A stretch of DNA of 64,000 nt from positions 812,001 through 876,000 of the forward strand of contig NZ_CP077097.1 in NCBI RefSeq assembly GCF_014269225.2. Reading direction: 5' to 3'. The notes below the pieces were generated by a model. That model was given only the letters and a program-made list of their open reading frames with translations, did not search any database and was not told where the DNA came from. This document shows, in pieces, positions 8,900 through 17,787 of the stretch. The translations under genes were made by a program, and so were the position numbers. This DNA is from Pseudomonas anuradhapurensis. GTDB taxonomy: Bacteria > Pseudomonadota > Gammaproteobacteria > Pseudomonadales > Pseudomonadaceae. Position 1 is the stretch's first letter; every line of letters begins with the position of its first letter.

Positions 8900-10297
8900 A
8901 TGATGCACAGTTGGAAGGCAGCCCTGGATGCCGCGCGCATCGGCGAGTCCAAGTACAAGATTCTGGTGCAGGCGGTTACCGGCGAGATCGAGCGTGGCGT
9001 GCTGGTGCACGACCAGCGCCTGCCACCGCAGCGCCAGGTGGCCGACGCCTTGGGTATCAGCGTGCAGACCGTGACCAACGCCTACAAGGAGCTGGAGCGT
9101 CAAGGGCTGGTGCGCTGCGAGATCGGCCGTGGCAGTTTCGTCAGCCGACGCATGAGTGACCGTGTGTCGGACGACATCATCGACCTGCCCGAGCGCACCC
9201 TGGTCGACTTCTCCATCACCCGCATCCTCCATACCCAGGTGCATGAGCGCATTTGGCGCGACACCTGCGCCGAGCTGGCCGTGGAGGAGGAGCAGCCGTG
9301 GATCCACGCCTACCGGCCGATCGCCGGTTTCGAGAGCCACCGCGAGGCGGCGGTACGCTGGCTCGACGGCCTGGGCATGCAGGTGGAGCGCGACGATGTG
9401 TTGGTCACCAACGGTGCCGCCCACGCTATTTTCCTGGCCCTGGCGTCACTGGCCGGGCCGGATGACGTGGTGCTTTGCGAAGGGCTGACCGACCACGGCG
9501 TGATCGGCAATTCCCAGGTGCTCGGGTTTACCCTGAAAGGCCTGGAAATGGACCGCGAAGGTATCAACCCGGAACATTTCGAGGACATCTGCAGCAACGA
9601 GCGGGTCACCGCACTGGTGTGCACCCCCAACCTCAACAACCCCACCGTCAGCCTGATGCCCGACAGCCGGCGCCAGGAGATTGCTGCAATTGCCCGGCGT
9701 TTCGGCGTACACATCATCGAGGATGATGTGTACGGGCCGCTGCTCGGCGGGCGCCATGCACGGCCGCTCAGTGCCTATGCACCGGAGCTGTCGTTCTATT
9801 GCACCAGCATGACCAAGTCGGTGTTGACCGGCCTGCGCGTGGGCTACCTGGTGATGCCCAAGCGCCTGGCTTTGCGCACCGAGAGCATCCTGCGGGTGAA
9901 CAGCTGGATGGCCACGCCGCTGGTGGCGGAAATCGCTGCGCGCTGGATCAACGACGGGCGCGCCCTGCAGCTGGTGGAATTGCAGCGCGAGTTGCTGGGC
10001 AAGCGCCAGGCATTGCTGCGCGAGTATCTGGGCGAGTACCTGCGCGGTCAGCATGCCCATGCCCTGGGGGCATGGCTGAACATTCCCGAGCGCTGGGAGG
10101 TGGACAGCCTGGTACGCGCCTTGCGCCGCCGGCAGATTGCCGTGACGCCGCCAGAGCCGTTCCTCGTGCGTGGCACGCCGCGGCCACGGGCCGTGCGTTT
10201 GTGCGTAGGCGCCGAGTGTTCCGAGGCCAAGCTGCGCCAGGCGCTGGGCGATATGCGGGAGTTGTTCGGGCAGTATCCGCAGATTCACGAACTTTGA
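8900..10297 (+). CDS. enuR: MocR/GntR-family regulator of ectoine catabolism
   Basis: A 465-residue MocR regulator with an N-terminal winged helix (residues ~10-80; LPPQRQVADALGISVQTVTNAYKELERQGLV) fused to a fold-type-I aminotransferase-like domain. The PLP-binding lysine is K306 in TSMTKSVLTGLRVGY, close to Lys302 reported for Ruegeria EnuR. EnuR is a repressor relieved by acetyl-diaminobutyrate or diaminobutyrate, intermediates made by the enzymes encoded next to it. A TTG at 8840 would add 20 residues, but the ATG at 8900 gives the usual MocR N terminus. It is divergent from ehuB and upstream of eutB. Confidence 0.9.
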   Translation: MMHSWKAALDAARIGESKYKILVQAVTGEIERGVLVHDQRLPPQRQVADALGISVQTVTNAYKELERQGLVRCEIGRGSFVSRRMSDRVSDDIIDLPERTLVDFSITRILHTQVHERIWRDTCAELAVEEEQPWIHAYRPIAGFESHREAAVRWLDGLGMQVERDDVLVTNGAAHAIFLALASLAGPDDVVLCEGLTDHGVIGNSQVLGFTLKGLEMDREGINPEHFEDICSNERVTALVCTPNLNNPTVSLMPDSRRQEIAAIARRFGVHIIEDDVYGPLLGGRHARPLSAYAPELSFYCTSMTKSVLTGLRVGYLVMPKRLALRTESILRVNSWMATPLVAEIAARWINDGRALQLVELQRELLGKRQALLREYLGEYLRGQHAHALGAWLNIPERWEVDSLVRALRRRQIAVTPPEPFLVRGTPRPRAVRLCVGAECSEAKLRQALGDMRELFGQYPQIHEL

Positions 10298-10307
10298 GCT
10301 GCCTGTA

Positions 10308-10405
10308 CCGGCCTCTTCGCGGGTAAACCCGCTCCCACAGGAACAGCGCACTTTATGCACCTCGTACGGAACCTGTGGGAGCGGGTTTACCCGCGAAGAG
10401 GCCGG
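10308..10405. repeat. Classic P. putida REP pair
   Basis: Two 34-bp REP units at 10308-10341 and 10372-10405 face each other. Each has the CCGGCCTCTTCGCGGG end and a CCCGCTCCCACAGG end, which matches the 35-bp REP described for P. putida KT2440. They lie between enuR and the eutB promoter and may insulate the two transcripts. Confidence 0.9.
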
Positions 10406-10432
10406 TACAGGCAAAAACAAATTCCCCGGCAA

Positions 10433-10448
10433 ATTGCCCTAGTACATT
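10433..10448. promoter_or_regulatory. Candidate EnuR operator upstream of eutB
   Basis: ATTGCCCTAGTACATT matches the element at 8825-8840 at 13 of 16 positions and lies 63 bases before the eutB start. A nearby CGACAATTTT at 10455-10464 also resembles the GGACAATT in the first site. Functional assignment is inferred from position and similarity only. Confidence 0.42.
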
Positions 10449-10511
10449 CATCACGACAATTTTCGCCTCATACACTCCGCCCAACATCAGCTCACTGGTT
10501 GGGTCCCGGTC

Positions 10512-11483
10512 ATGTCAGCGCTCTCGCTCCACGATATCTACCTTGCTCGCCAGCGCATCCACGGTCTGGTGCGCAACACGCCGCTGGAGCTTTCACCCAG
10601 CCTGTCACGCCACCTGGGCGCGCCGGTCTACCTGAAACTCGAAGCGCTGCAGACCACCGGCAGCTTCAAGCTGCGCGGGGCCAGCAATGCCATTGCTGCG
10701 CTCAATGCCGAACAACGCGCTTGCGGCGTGGTTACCGCCTCCACTGGTAATCACGGCCGGGCAGTGGCCCATGCGGCAGCTCAACTGGGCGTGAAGGCGA
10801 CCGTATTTCTTTCGCAACGGGTACCGGGCAACAAGGTCCAGGCCATCCGCGACCTGGGTGCCGAGGTGTGTATCGTCGGCCATTCCCAGGACGACGCCCA
10901 GCACGCCGCGCAACAGTATGCCGAGCAACAGGGCGCAACCCTGGTTCCACCCTTCGACCACCCCCAGGTCATCGCCGGCCAAGGCACCTTGGGCGTGGAA
11001 ATCATCGAGCAGTTGCCCGAGGTGGCGCAGGTGCTGGTGCCGCTCTCCGGTGGCGGCCTGTTCGCCGGTGTGGCGCTGGCCCTGAAAAGCATCAACCCGG
11101 CGATTACCACCCACGGCATCAGCATGCAGCGCGGCGCCGCGATGCACGCCAGCCTGCAAGCCGGCCGGCCGGTCGAGATCGAGGAGTTGCCGACCCTGGC
11201 CGACTCGCTCGGCGGTGGTATCGGCCTGGGCAACCAGCACACCCTGAGCATGACCCAACGGCTGCTCGACCAGCTGCACCTGTTGCCGGAAGGGTCGATC
11301 GCCAATGCCATGCGCCACGCCTACCAGCACGAACGCCTGGTACTCGAAGGCGCCGGCGCAGTGGGTATCGCGGCGCTGCTCGACGGCCTGGTGCCGGCCC
11401 GTGGCCCGGTGGTGGTGGTGCTCAGCGGGCGCAATGTCGACAGCGCACAACACCTGCGCGTGCTCAATGGCGGCGACGCCTGA
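10512..11483 (+). CDS. eutB: Hydroxyectoine utilization dehydratase EutB
   Basis: A 323-residue PLP enzyme of the threonine dehydratase/serine racemase family. The PLP lysine is K53 in TGSFKLRGA, the substrate loop is ASTGNHGRA, and the phosphate-binding glycine loop is PLSGGGLFAG. There is no regulatory ACT domain. In hydroxyectoine utilizers EutB is thought to act with EutC on hydroxylated diaminobutyrate intermediates to reach diaminobutyrate. It is first in a six-gene plus-strand run and 32 bp from eutC, which fixes its role against a biosynthetic threonine dehydratase. Confidence 0.9.
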   Translation: MSALSLHDIYLARQRIHGLVRNTPLELSPSLSRHLGAPVYLKLEALQTTGSFKLRGASNAIAALNAEQRACGVVTASTGNHGRAVAHAAAQLGVKATVFLSQRVPGNKVQAIRDLGAEVCIVGHSQDDAQHAAQQYAEQQGATLVPPFDHPQVIAGQGTLGVEIIEQLPEVAQVLVPLSGGGLFAGVALALKSINPAITTHGISMQRGAAMHASLQAGRPVEIEELPTLADSLGGGIGLGNQHTLSMTQRLLDQLHLLPEGSIANAMRHAYQHERLVLEGAGAVGIAALLDGLVPARGPVVVVLSGRNVDSAQHLRVLNGGDA

Positions 11484-11515
11484 AACCCACGTTTCCCTGC
11501 CCTGGAGGTATTCGA

Positions 11516-12508
11516 ATGCCGGCCATCACCTTGCTCAGCGAAGCCGACCTGCGTAGCTGCATCACCCTCGATCGCGCCGCGGTCGATGCCATCGAACAGG
11601 CCTTTGCCCTGCTCGCCACGGCCAAGGTGGCGATGCCGCCGATCCTGCGCCTGGATATACCCGAGCACAATGGCGAAGTGGACGTGAAGACCGCCTACCT
11701 GCCGGGGCTGGAGCGCTTCGCGATCAAGGTCAGCCCGGGTTTCTTCGACAACCCCAGGCTTGGCCTGCCCAGCCTCAACGGCATGATGATGCTGTTGTCG
11801 GCGCGCACTGGCCTGCTGGATGCCTTGCTGCTCGACAACGGCTACCTCACCGCCGTGCGCACTGCCGCAGCCGGTGCGGTGGCCGCTCGCTGGCTGTCGC
11901 GGCCAGACAGCCGCAGCGTGGCCCTGATCGGCAGCGGCGAACAGGCCCGCCTGCAATTGCAGGCACTGCGCCTGGTGCGGCCGATCGCGCAGGTCAGGGT
12001 GTGGGGCCGCGATGCGCAGAAGACCGCAGCCTTGTGTGATGACCTGGGGCGCGACGGGCAGTTGCAAGTGCAGGCCTGCGCCAGTGTCGACCAGGCCATG
12101 CAGGCGGTGGACATCGCCATTACCTGCACGCCCAGCCGCGAGCCGCTGATCCAGCCGCAGCACCTGCAACCGGGGCTGCACATCACCGCCATGGGCTCGG
12201 ATGCCGAGCACAAGAACGAAATCGCGCCAAGCGCACTGGCCCTGGTCGATCGCTACGTCGCCGACCGCCTGAGCCAGACCCGCGTCCTGGGCGAGCTGCA
12301 CCACGCCTTGCGCGCCGGCACGCTCGACGACCAGGCCATGCTTGCCGAACTGGGCCAGGTCATCGCCGGCCTGCAACCGGGCCGCGTGCACGCCGAAGAG
12401 GTCACCCTGTGCGACCTGACCGGCACCGGGGCCCAGGACACCGCCATCGCCAACCTTGCCTTCGAACGCGCAGTCGCTGCCAACAAAGGCCTGGCGTTTC
12501 ACAGCTGA
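11516..12508 (+). CDS. eutC: Ectoine utilization protein EutC (ornithine cyclodeaminase/mu-crystallin family)
   Basis: A 330-residue NAD(P)-dependent protein of the OCD/mu-crystallin family. The N-terminal substrate domain has DVKTAYLPGLERFAIKVSPGF, and the Rossmann motif is VALIGSGEQARLQLQAL. The start at 11516 has TGGAGG upstream; the frame is open further back but overlaps eutB. It works with EutB in converting hydroxyectoine-derived intermediates, possibly as a reductase or dehydrogenase. The exact reaction is not settled from sequence. Confidence 0.9.
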   Translation: MPAITLLSEADLRSCITLDRAAVDAIEQAFALLATAKVAMPPILRLDIPEHNGEVDVKTAYLPGLERFAIKVSPGFFDNPRLGLPSLNGMMMLLSARTGLLDALLLDNGYLTAVRTAAAGAVAARWLSRPDSRSVALIGSGEQARLQLQALRLVRPIAQVRVWGRDAQKTAALCDDLGRDGQLQVQACASVDQAMQAVDIAITCTPSREPLIQPQHLQPGLHITAMGSDAEHKNEIAPSALALVDRYVADRLSQTRVLGELHHALRAGTLDDQAMLAELGQVIAGLQPGRVHAEEVTLCDLTGTGAQDTAIANLAFERAVAANKGLAFHS

Positions 12509-12545
12509 CACCTTTTAGCAACCCACTCACAAGAAGGGCACCCGT

Positions 12546-13736
12546 ATGTCACAGACAGTGGTCAACCTGCCGTTCAGCCGGCAGGAGTACGCCCAGCGCC
12601 TGGCCAGGACCCGCAGCGCCATGCAGGCGCAGGGCCTGGAGCTGTTGCTGGTCACCGATCCCTCGAACATGGCTTGGCTTACCGGCTATGACGGCTGGTC
12701 GTTCTACGTGCACCAGTGCGTGCTGCTGGCGCTCGACGGCGAGCCGATCTGGTTCGGCCGCGGGCAGGACGCCAACGGTGCCAAGCGCACGGTGTTCATG
12801 CAGCACGACAACATCGTTGGCTACCCGGACATCTACGTGCAGTCACGCGAGCGCCACCCGATGGACTACCTGTGCCAGGAAGTGATTCTGGCCAAGGGCT
12901 GGGGCGGCCTGAGCATTGGCGTGGAGATGGACAACTACTACTTCAGCGCGGCGGCCTACCAGGCCCTGTGCAAGCACTTGCCGCAGGCGCGTTTCAGCGA
13001 TGCCGCCGGGTTGGTCAACTGGCAACGGGCGGTCAAGTCGCCGCAGGAAATCCAGTACATGCGCATTGCCGCACGCATCGTCGAGAAGATGCACGGGTGC
13101 ATCCTCGAACGTATCGAGCCCGGCATGCGCAAGAACGAGCTGGTGGCCGAGATCTACCGCAGCGGCATCCTCGGTGTCGATGGCCACGGCGGCGACTACC
13201 CGGCGATCGTGCCGCTGTTGCCGACCGGCGCGGACGCCAGTGCGCCGCACCTGACCTGGGACGATTCACCCTTTGCCCGGGGCGCCGGTACCTTCTTCGA
13301 GATCGCCGGCTGCTACAAGCGCTACCACTGCCCGCTGTCGCGCACGGTTTACCTGGGCAAGCCGCCGCAGCATTTCCTCGACGGCGAAAAGGCGGTGGTC
13401 GAAGGCATTGCGGCCGGCCTCGATGCCGCGCGGCCGGGCAACACCACCGGTGACATCGCCCGGGCGTTCTTCGGCGTGCTGGAGAAGTTCGGCATCCACA
13501 AGGACAGCCGCTGTGGCTACCCGATCGGTATCAGCTATCCGCCAGACTGGGGCGAGCGGACCATGAGCCTGCGCCCGAGCGACACCAGCGTGTTGCAACC
13601 GGGCATGACCTTCCACTTCATGCCGGGGCTGTGGATGGACGACTGGGGCCTGGAAATCACCGAAAGCATCCTCATCACCGAGACCGGGGTCGAGACCCTG
13701 TGCAACGTGCCGCGCCAGCTGTTCGTGAAGGACTGA
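12546..13736 (+). CDS. eutD: Ectoine hydrolase (M24 peptidase family)
   Basis: A 396-residue M24 (aminopeptidase P/creatinase-like) enzyme, also called DoeA. It has the N-terminal creatinase-type domain and a C-terminal pita-bread domain. EutD/DoeA opens the ectoine ring to N-alpha-acetyl-diaminobutyrate and acts on hydroxyectoine in a parallel way, without needing the metal centre of true peptidases. It is followed after 3 bp by the deacetylase gene, so the first two steps are tightly coupled. Length and neighbours fit the family. Confidence 0.92.
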   Translation: MSQTVVNLPFSRQEYAQRLARTRSAMQAQGLELLLVTDPSNMAWLTGYDGWSFYVHQCVLLALDGEPIWFGRGQDANGAKRTVFMQHDNIVGYPDIYVQSRERHPMDYLCQEVILAKGWGGLSIGVEMDNYYFSAAAYQALCKHLPQARFSDAAGLVNWQRAVKSPQEIQYMRIAARIVEKMHGCILERIEPGMRKNELVAEIYRSGILGVDGHGGDYPAIVPLLPTGADASAPHLTWDDSPFARGAGTFFEIAGCYKRYHCPLSRTVYLGKPPQHFLDGEKAVVEGIAAGLDAARPGNTTGDIARAFFGVLEKFGIHKDSRCGYPIGISYPPDWGERTMSLRPSDTSVLQPGMTFHFMPGLWMDDWGLEITESILITETGVETLCNVPRQLFVKD

Positions 13737-13739
13737 CCC

Positions 13740-14759
13740 ATGAATGCGATCGCACAGGCCGCCACCTCGGTGGCCAATCCCATCGGCTGTAACCTGGACT
13801 TCGAGCAGGACGGCGTGCAGCACGGTTTTCTCAAGCTGCCGTACTCGCGTGACGACTCGGCCTGGGGCGCGGTGATGATCCCGCTGACGGTGGTCCGCAA
13901 TGGCAACGGCCCGACCGCCTTGCTCACCGGCGGCAACCACGGCGACGAATACGAGGGCCCGGTGGCGCTGAGCAAGCTGGCCCAGCAACTGCAGGCCGGG
14001 CAGGTGCGCGGGCGGGTGATCATCGTGCCGTTCATGAACACGCCGGCGTTCCACGCCGGTACCCGCACCTCGCCAATCGACCGCGGCAATCTCAACCGCA
14101 GCTTCCCGGGCCGCGCGGATGGCAGCGTGACGGAAAAGATCGCCGATTACTTCCGCCGCACCTTGCTGCCGTTGGCCGATATCGTGCTGGACATCCATTC
14201 CGGTGGCCGCACCCTCGACTTCCTGCCGTTCGCCGCTTGCCATGTACTGGCCGACAAGGCCCAGCAGGCCCGCTGTGAAGCCGCCATGCTGGCCTTCGCC
14301 GCGCCCTACAGCATGCGCATGCTCGAGCTGGATGCGCAGGCCATGTACGACACCGCGGCGGAGGAGCAGGGCAAGGTGTTCGTCACCACCGAGCTGGGCG
14401 GTGGCGGCACCTCCACGGCAAAAAGCGTGGCCCTGGCCGAACGCGGTGTGCGCAACCTGCTGATTCACGCCGGCATCCTCGCGGGCGAAAGAGAGCAGGG
14501 CGAGACCACCCTGCTCGACATGCCCGATGGCGACTGCTTCATCGCCAGCGAGCACGACGGCCTGCTGGAGATGTGTCGCGACCTGGGCGAGACGGTCAGC
14601 CAGGGCGAAGTGATCGCGCGAATCCATGACATCCGCCGCACCGGCAGCGCCCCGGTCGAATATCGCGCCAGGCGAACGGGCCTGCTCACCGCCCGGCACT
14701 TCCCCGGGCTGGTGCAGTGTGGCGACACCCTGGCGGTGATCGCCGACGTACTGGCCTGA
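13740..14759 (+). CDS. eutE: N-alpha-acetyl-L-2,4-diaminobutyrate deacetylase
   Basis: A 339-residue zinc enzyme of the succinylglutamate desuccinylase/aspartoacylase group, also called DoeB. Zinc ligands are visible in GGNHGDEYEGP and LDIHSGG, with an arginine motif in NLNRSFPGR. It removes acetate from acetyl-diaminobutyrate, giving diaminobutyrate; the acetylated form is also the EnuR inducer, so this gene sets inducer level. It lies between eutD and the aldehyde dehydrogenase gene. Confidence 0.92.
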   Translation: MNAIAQAATSVANPIGCNLDFEQDGVQHGFLKLPYSRDDSAWGAVMIPLTVVRNGNGPTALLTGGNHGDEYEGPVALSKLAQQLQAGQVRGRVIIVPFMNTPAFHAGTRTSPIDRGNLNRSFPGRADGSVTEKIADYFRRTLLPLADIVLDIHSGGRTLDFLPFAACHVLADKAQQARCEAAMLAFAAPYSMRMLELDAQAMYDTAAEEQGKVFVTTELGGGGTSTAKSVALAERGVRNLLIHAGILAGEREQGETTLLDMPDGDCFIASEHDGLLEMCRDLGETVSQGEVIARIHDIRRTGSAPVEYRARRTGLLTARHFPGLVQCGDTLAVIADVLA

Positions 14760-14795
14760 AGCGGGCGCCACGACAACGAGGTATGGAGAACAGTC

Positions 14796-16262
14796 ATGTC
14801 ACACCACTACCCATTCAACAGCCTGTGCTACGTCGATGGCCAATGGCTGCACAGCAATAGCGGCAACAGCATCGCCGTGCATGACCCGGCCAGCCGCCAG
14901 GTCATCGGCCATGTGCCGCTGCTCGAGCACGAGCAGATCGTCGCTGCGGTGGATGCTGCGCAGCAGGCCTTTGCCGCCTGGCGCCAGCAGAGCCTGGATA
15001 GCCGCGCCGCGCTGTTGCGGCGCTGGGCCGAGCTGATGCTGGAGCATCAGGAAGCGCTGGCGCGCATCCTCAGTACCGAGCAGGGCAAGCCGCTGGCCGA
15101 AGCACGCGGCGAGATCGCCTATGCGGCAAGCTTCATCCCCTGGTTTGCCGAAGAGGCCCGGCGCCTCAACGGGCAGACCATCCCCAGCCATATTCCTGGC
15201 GCGCAGCTGAGCACGCTGAAGGAGCCTGTCGGCGTCTGCGCACTGCTCACTCCCTGGAACTTCCCCAGCGCCATGATCACTCGCAAGGCGGCTGCAGCGT
15301 TGGCTGCCGGCTGCAGCGTGGTGGTCAAGCCGGCCCATGAGACGCCGTTTTCGGCGCTGGCCCTGGCCCAGCTGGCGGAGGACGCCGGCTTCCCGCCGGG
15401 GGTGTTCAACGTGGTCATCGGCGAGCCGCAGATGGTCATGGAAACCCTGGTCCGCGACAGCCGGGTGCGGGCGGTCAGCTTCACCGGCTCGACCCGGGTC
15501 GGCAAGCTGGTGCTGCAGGCCGCGGCGCAGGATGTGAAGAAAGTGGCGCTGGAACTGGGCGGCAATGCACCGTTCATCGTCTGCGCCGATGCCGACCTCG
15601 AACTGGCCGTGCGGGTGGCCGTGGCGGCCAAGTTCCAGACCTCTGGCCAGGACTGCTGCGCTGCCAACCGGATCATGGTGCAACGGCCGCTGTACGAAGC
15701 CTTCCTGGCGCGCTTCGCCGAAGCGGTACGGGCGCTGAAGGTTGGCCCGGCCATGGTCGATGGCGAGGCAACGACGGCAGAGGTCGGCCCGCTGATGCAC
15801 CAGGCCGCCTTCGATGCCACCCAGGCCCGGGTCGAGGACGCCCTGCAGCGTGGCGCGCGGCGGCTGGTCGGCGGCGAAGGGCATGCGCTGGGAGGCTGGT
15901 TCTTCCAGCCGACGGTGTTGGCCGATGTGACCCCGGCGATGCGCATCTACCAGGAAGAAAACTTCGCGCCGATTGCCGGGGTCATGCCGTTCGACACGCT
16001 GGAGCAGGCCATCACTCTGGCCAACGACACCGAGTACGGCCTGGCGGCCTATATCGTCGGCAATCGCCTCGATGTGGTGCACCCGCTGGTGCGCCGCCTC
16101 GACCACGCGATGGTGGCGATCAACGGCGTCAAGTTCACCGGCCACCCCATCCCGTTCGGCGGCATGAAGGCTTCCGGCCTGGGCCGCGAGGGCGGTAGCG
16201 AAGGCTTCGAGCCCTTCGTCGAGACCAAATACGTTTGCCTGCACCACCACGGTCAGTTCTAA
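14796..16262 (+). CDS. Aldehyde dehydrogenase of ectoine degradation (aspartate-semialdehyde oxidising; DoeC/Ssd)
   Basis: A 488-residue ALDH annotated in similar clusters as succinate-semialdehyde dehydrogenase. Motifs are TPWNFPSAMITRK, FTGSTRVGK, LELGGNAPF and catalytic Cys287 in SGQDCCAANR. In the ectoine pathway the enzyme at this position oxidises L-aspartate beta-semialdehyde to aspartate. It is 36 bp after eutE and 12 bp before the aminotransferase gene. The family is certain; the aspartate-semialdehyde role comes from context. Confidence 0.88.
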   Translation: MSHHYPFNSLCYVDGQWLHSNSGNSIAVHDPASRQVIGHVPLLEHEQIVAAVDAAQQAFAAWRQQSLDSRAALLRRWAELMLEHQEALARILSTEQGKPLAEARGEIAYAASFIPWFAEEARRLNGQTIPSHIPGAQLSTLKEPVGVCALLTPWNFPSAMITRKAAAALAAGCSVVVKPAHETPFSALALAQLAEDAGFPPGVFNVVIGEPQMVMETLVRDSRVRAVSFTGSTRVGKLVLQAAAQDVKKVALELGGNAPFIVCADADLELAVRVAVAAKFQTSGQDCCAANRIMVQRPLYEAFLARFAEAVRALKVGPAMVDGEATTAEVGPLMHQAAFDATQARVEDALQRGARRLVGGEGHALGGWFFQPTVLADVTPAMRIYQEENFAPIAGVMPFDTLEQAITLANDTEYGLAAYIVGNRLDVVHPLVRRLDHAMVAINGVKFTGHPIPFGGMKASGLGREGGSEGFEPFVETKYVCLHHHGQF

Positions 16263-16274
16263 GGAGTGTTTGCC

Positions 16275-17660
16275 ATGAGCCAAGATTTCAGCCAGCTGTT
16301 CGAACAGGACCGCGCCCACTTCATGCACCCTTCGACCCACGCCCACGATCACGCCAGCGGCGCGCTCAAGGGCCGGATCATTACCGGTGCCGAGGGCATC
16401 CGCCTGCGTGACCATGAAGGCCGCGAGTTGATCGACGCCTTCGCCGGGCTGTATTGCGTGAATATCGGCTACGGCCGTACCGAGGTCGCCGACGCCATCC
16501 ACCGCCAGGCCACGGAGCTGGCGTACTACCACACCTACGTCGGCCACTCGACCGAGGCAATCATCGAGCTTTCCAGGCGCATCATCGACTGGGCGCCGGC
16601 AGGCATGAAGAAGGTCTACTACGGCCTGTCGGGGTCCGATGCCAACGAGACCCAGGTCAAGCTGGTGCGCTACTACAACAACATCCTCGGCCGCCCAGGC
16701 AAGAAGAAGATCATCTCCCGCGACCGCGGCTACCACGGCTCGGGGATCATGACCGGCAGCCTCACCGGCCTGCCCAGCTTCCACCAGCATTTCGACCTGC
16801 CGGTGGAGGGCGTGCGGCACACGGTCTGCCCGCACTGGTACCGCAAGGCGCCAGCGGGCATGGACGAGCAGGCGTTCGTGCAGTACTGCGCCGATCAGCT
16901 GGAGCAGTTGATCCTTGCCGAAGGCCCCGACACCGTCGCCGCGTTCATTGGCGAGCCGCTGATGGGTACCGGTGGCATCATCGTGCCGCCCAAGGGTTAC
17001 TGGAAGGCGATCCAGGCCGTGCTCGATCGCTACGATGTGCTGCTGATCGCCGACGAAGTGGTCTGCGCGTTCGGCCGCCTGGGGTCGAAGATGGGCAGCC
17101 AGCGTTACGACATCCGACCGGACCTGATCACCACCGCCAAGGGCCTGACCAGCGCCTATGCGCCGCTGTCGGCGGTGATCGTTGGCGAGAAGGTGTGGAA
17201 CGTGATCGACGAGGGCTCGCAGAAGGCTGGCCCGATGGGCCACGGCTGGACCTACTCGGGGCACCCGATCTGCGCGGCGGCGGCGCTGGCCAACCTGCAT
17301 ATTCTCGAGCGCGAGAACCTGACCGGGAATGCCGAAGTGGTGGGGGCGTACCTCAACCGGCGCATGCGCGAAACCTTCGAAGGCCACCCGCTGGTCGGTG
17401 AAGTGCGCGGTGACGGCATGCTCTGCGCGGTCGAGTTCATGGCTGACCGCGATGCCCGCACGGCATTCGACCCGGCGCTGAAAGTCGGGCCGCAGGTGTC
17501 GGCAGCATGCCTTGAACGCGGCATGATCGCGCGGGCCATGCCACATGGCGACATCCTCGGTTTTGCCCCACCGTTGGTGCTGACCCAGGCGGATGCCGAG
17601 CAGATCGTTGCCATTACCAAGGCGGCGGTCGACGAGGTGTCTGCCAAGGTGCTTGGCTGA
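16275..17660 (+). CDS. Diaminobutyrate transaminase of ectoine degradation (DoeD/Atf)
   Basis: A 461-residue class-III PLP aminotransferase. The PLP lysine is K289 in TTAKGLTSAYAPLS, with the LLIADEVVCAFGR aspartate motif just before it. It converts diaminobutyrate to aspartate semialdehyde, which the preceding gene product oxidises. I prefer ATG 16275 over an in-frame GTG at 16266 because AAGGAG lies eight bases before the ATG. It is the last gene of the eut run; downstream is a GC-rich hairpin without a T tract. Confidence 0.9.
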   Translation: MSQDFSQLFEQDRAHFMHPSTHAHDHASGALKGRIITGAEGIRLRDHEGRELIDAFAGLYCVNIGYGRTEVADAIHRQATELAYYHTYVGHSTEAIIELSRRIIDWAPAGMKKVYYGLSGSDANETQVKLVRYYNNILGRPGKKKIISRDRGYHGSGIMTGSLTGLPSFHQHFDLPVEGVRHTVCPHWYRKAPAGMDEQAFVQYCADQLEQLILAEGPDTVAAFIGEPLMGTGGIIVPPKGYWKAIQAVLDRYDVLLIADEVVCAFGRLGSKMGSQRYDIRPDLITTAKGLTSAYAPLSAVIVGEKVWNVIDEGSQKAGPMGHGWTYSGHPICAAAALANLHILERENLTGNAEVVGAYLNRRMRETFEGHPLVGEVRGDGMLCAVEFMADRDARTAFDPALKVGPQVSAACLERGMIARAMPHGDILGFAPPLVLTQADAEQIVAITKAAVDEVSAKVLG

Positions 17661-17787
17661 AGCCGTGCCGGGGCCGCGCGCGGCGGCCCCATTGCCGGCG
17701 CCCCGGGCGAACCGACTGGCGGTATTCCCTGCGGCTGATCCTTGCCTACGCTGATATTCCCAACCTGCCGAAGCAAGGAGATCCGTC

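Noticed and set aside
17669..17690. GC-rich hairpin after the aminotransferase gene as a terminator
   Set aside because: No T tract follows; I cannot support an intrinsic terminator.
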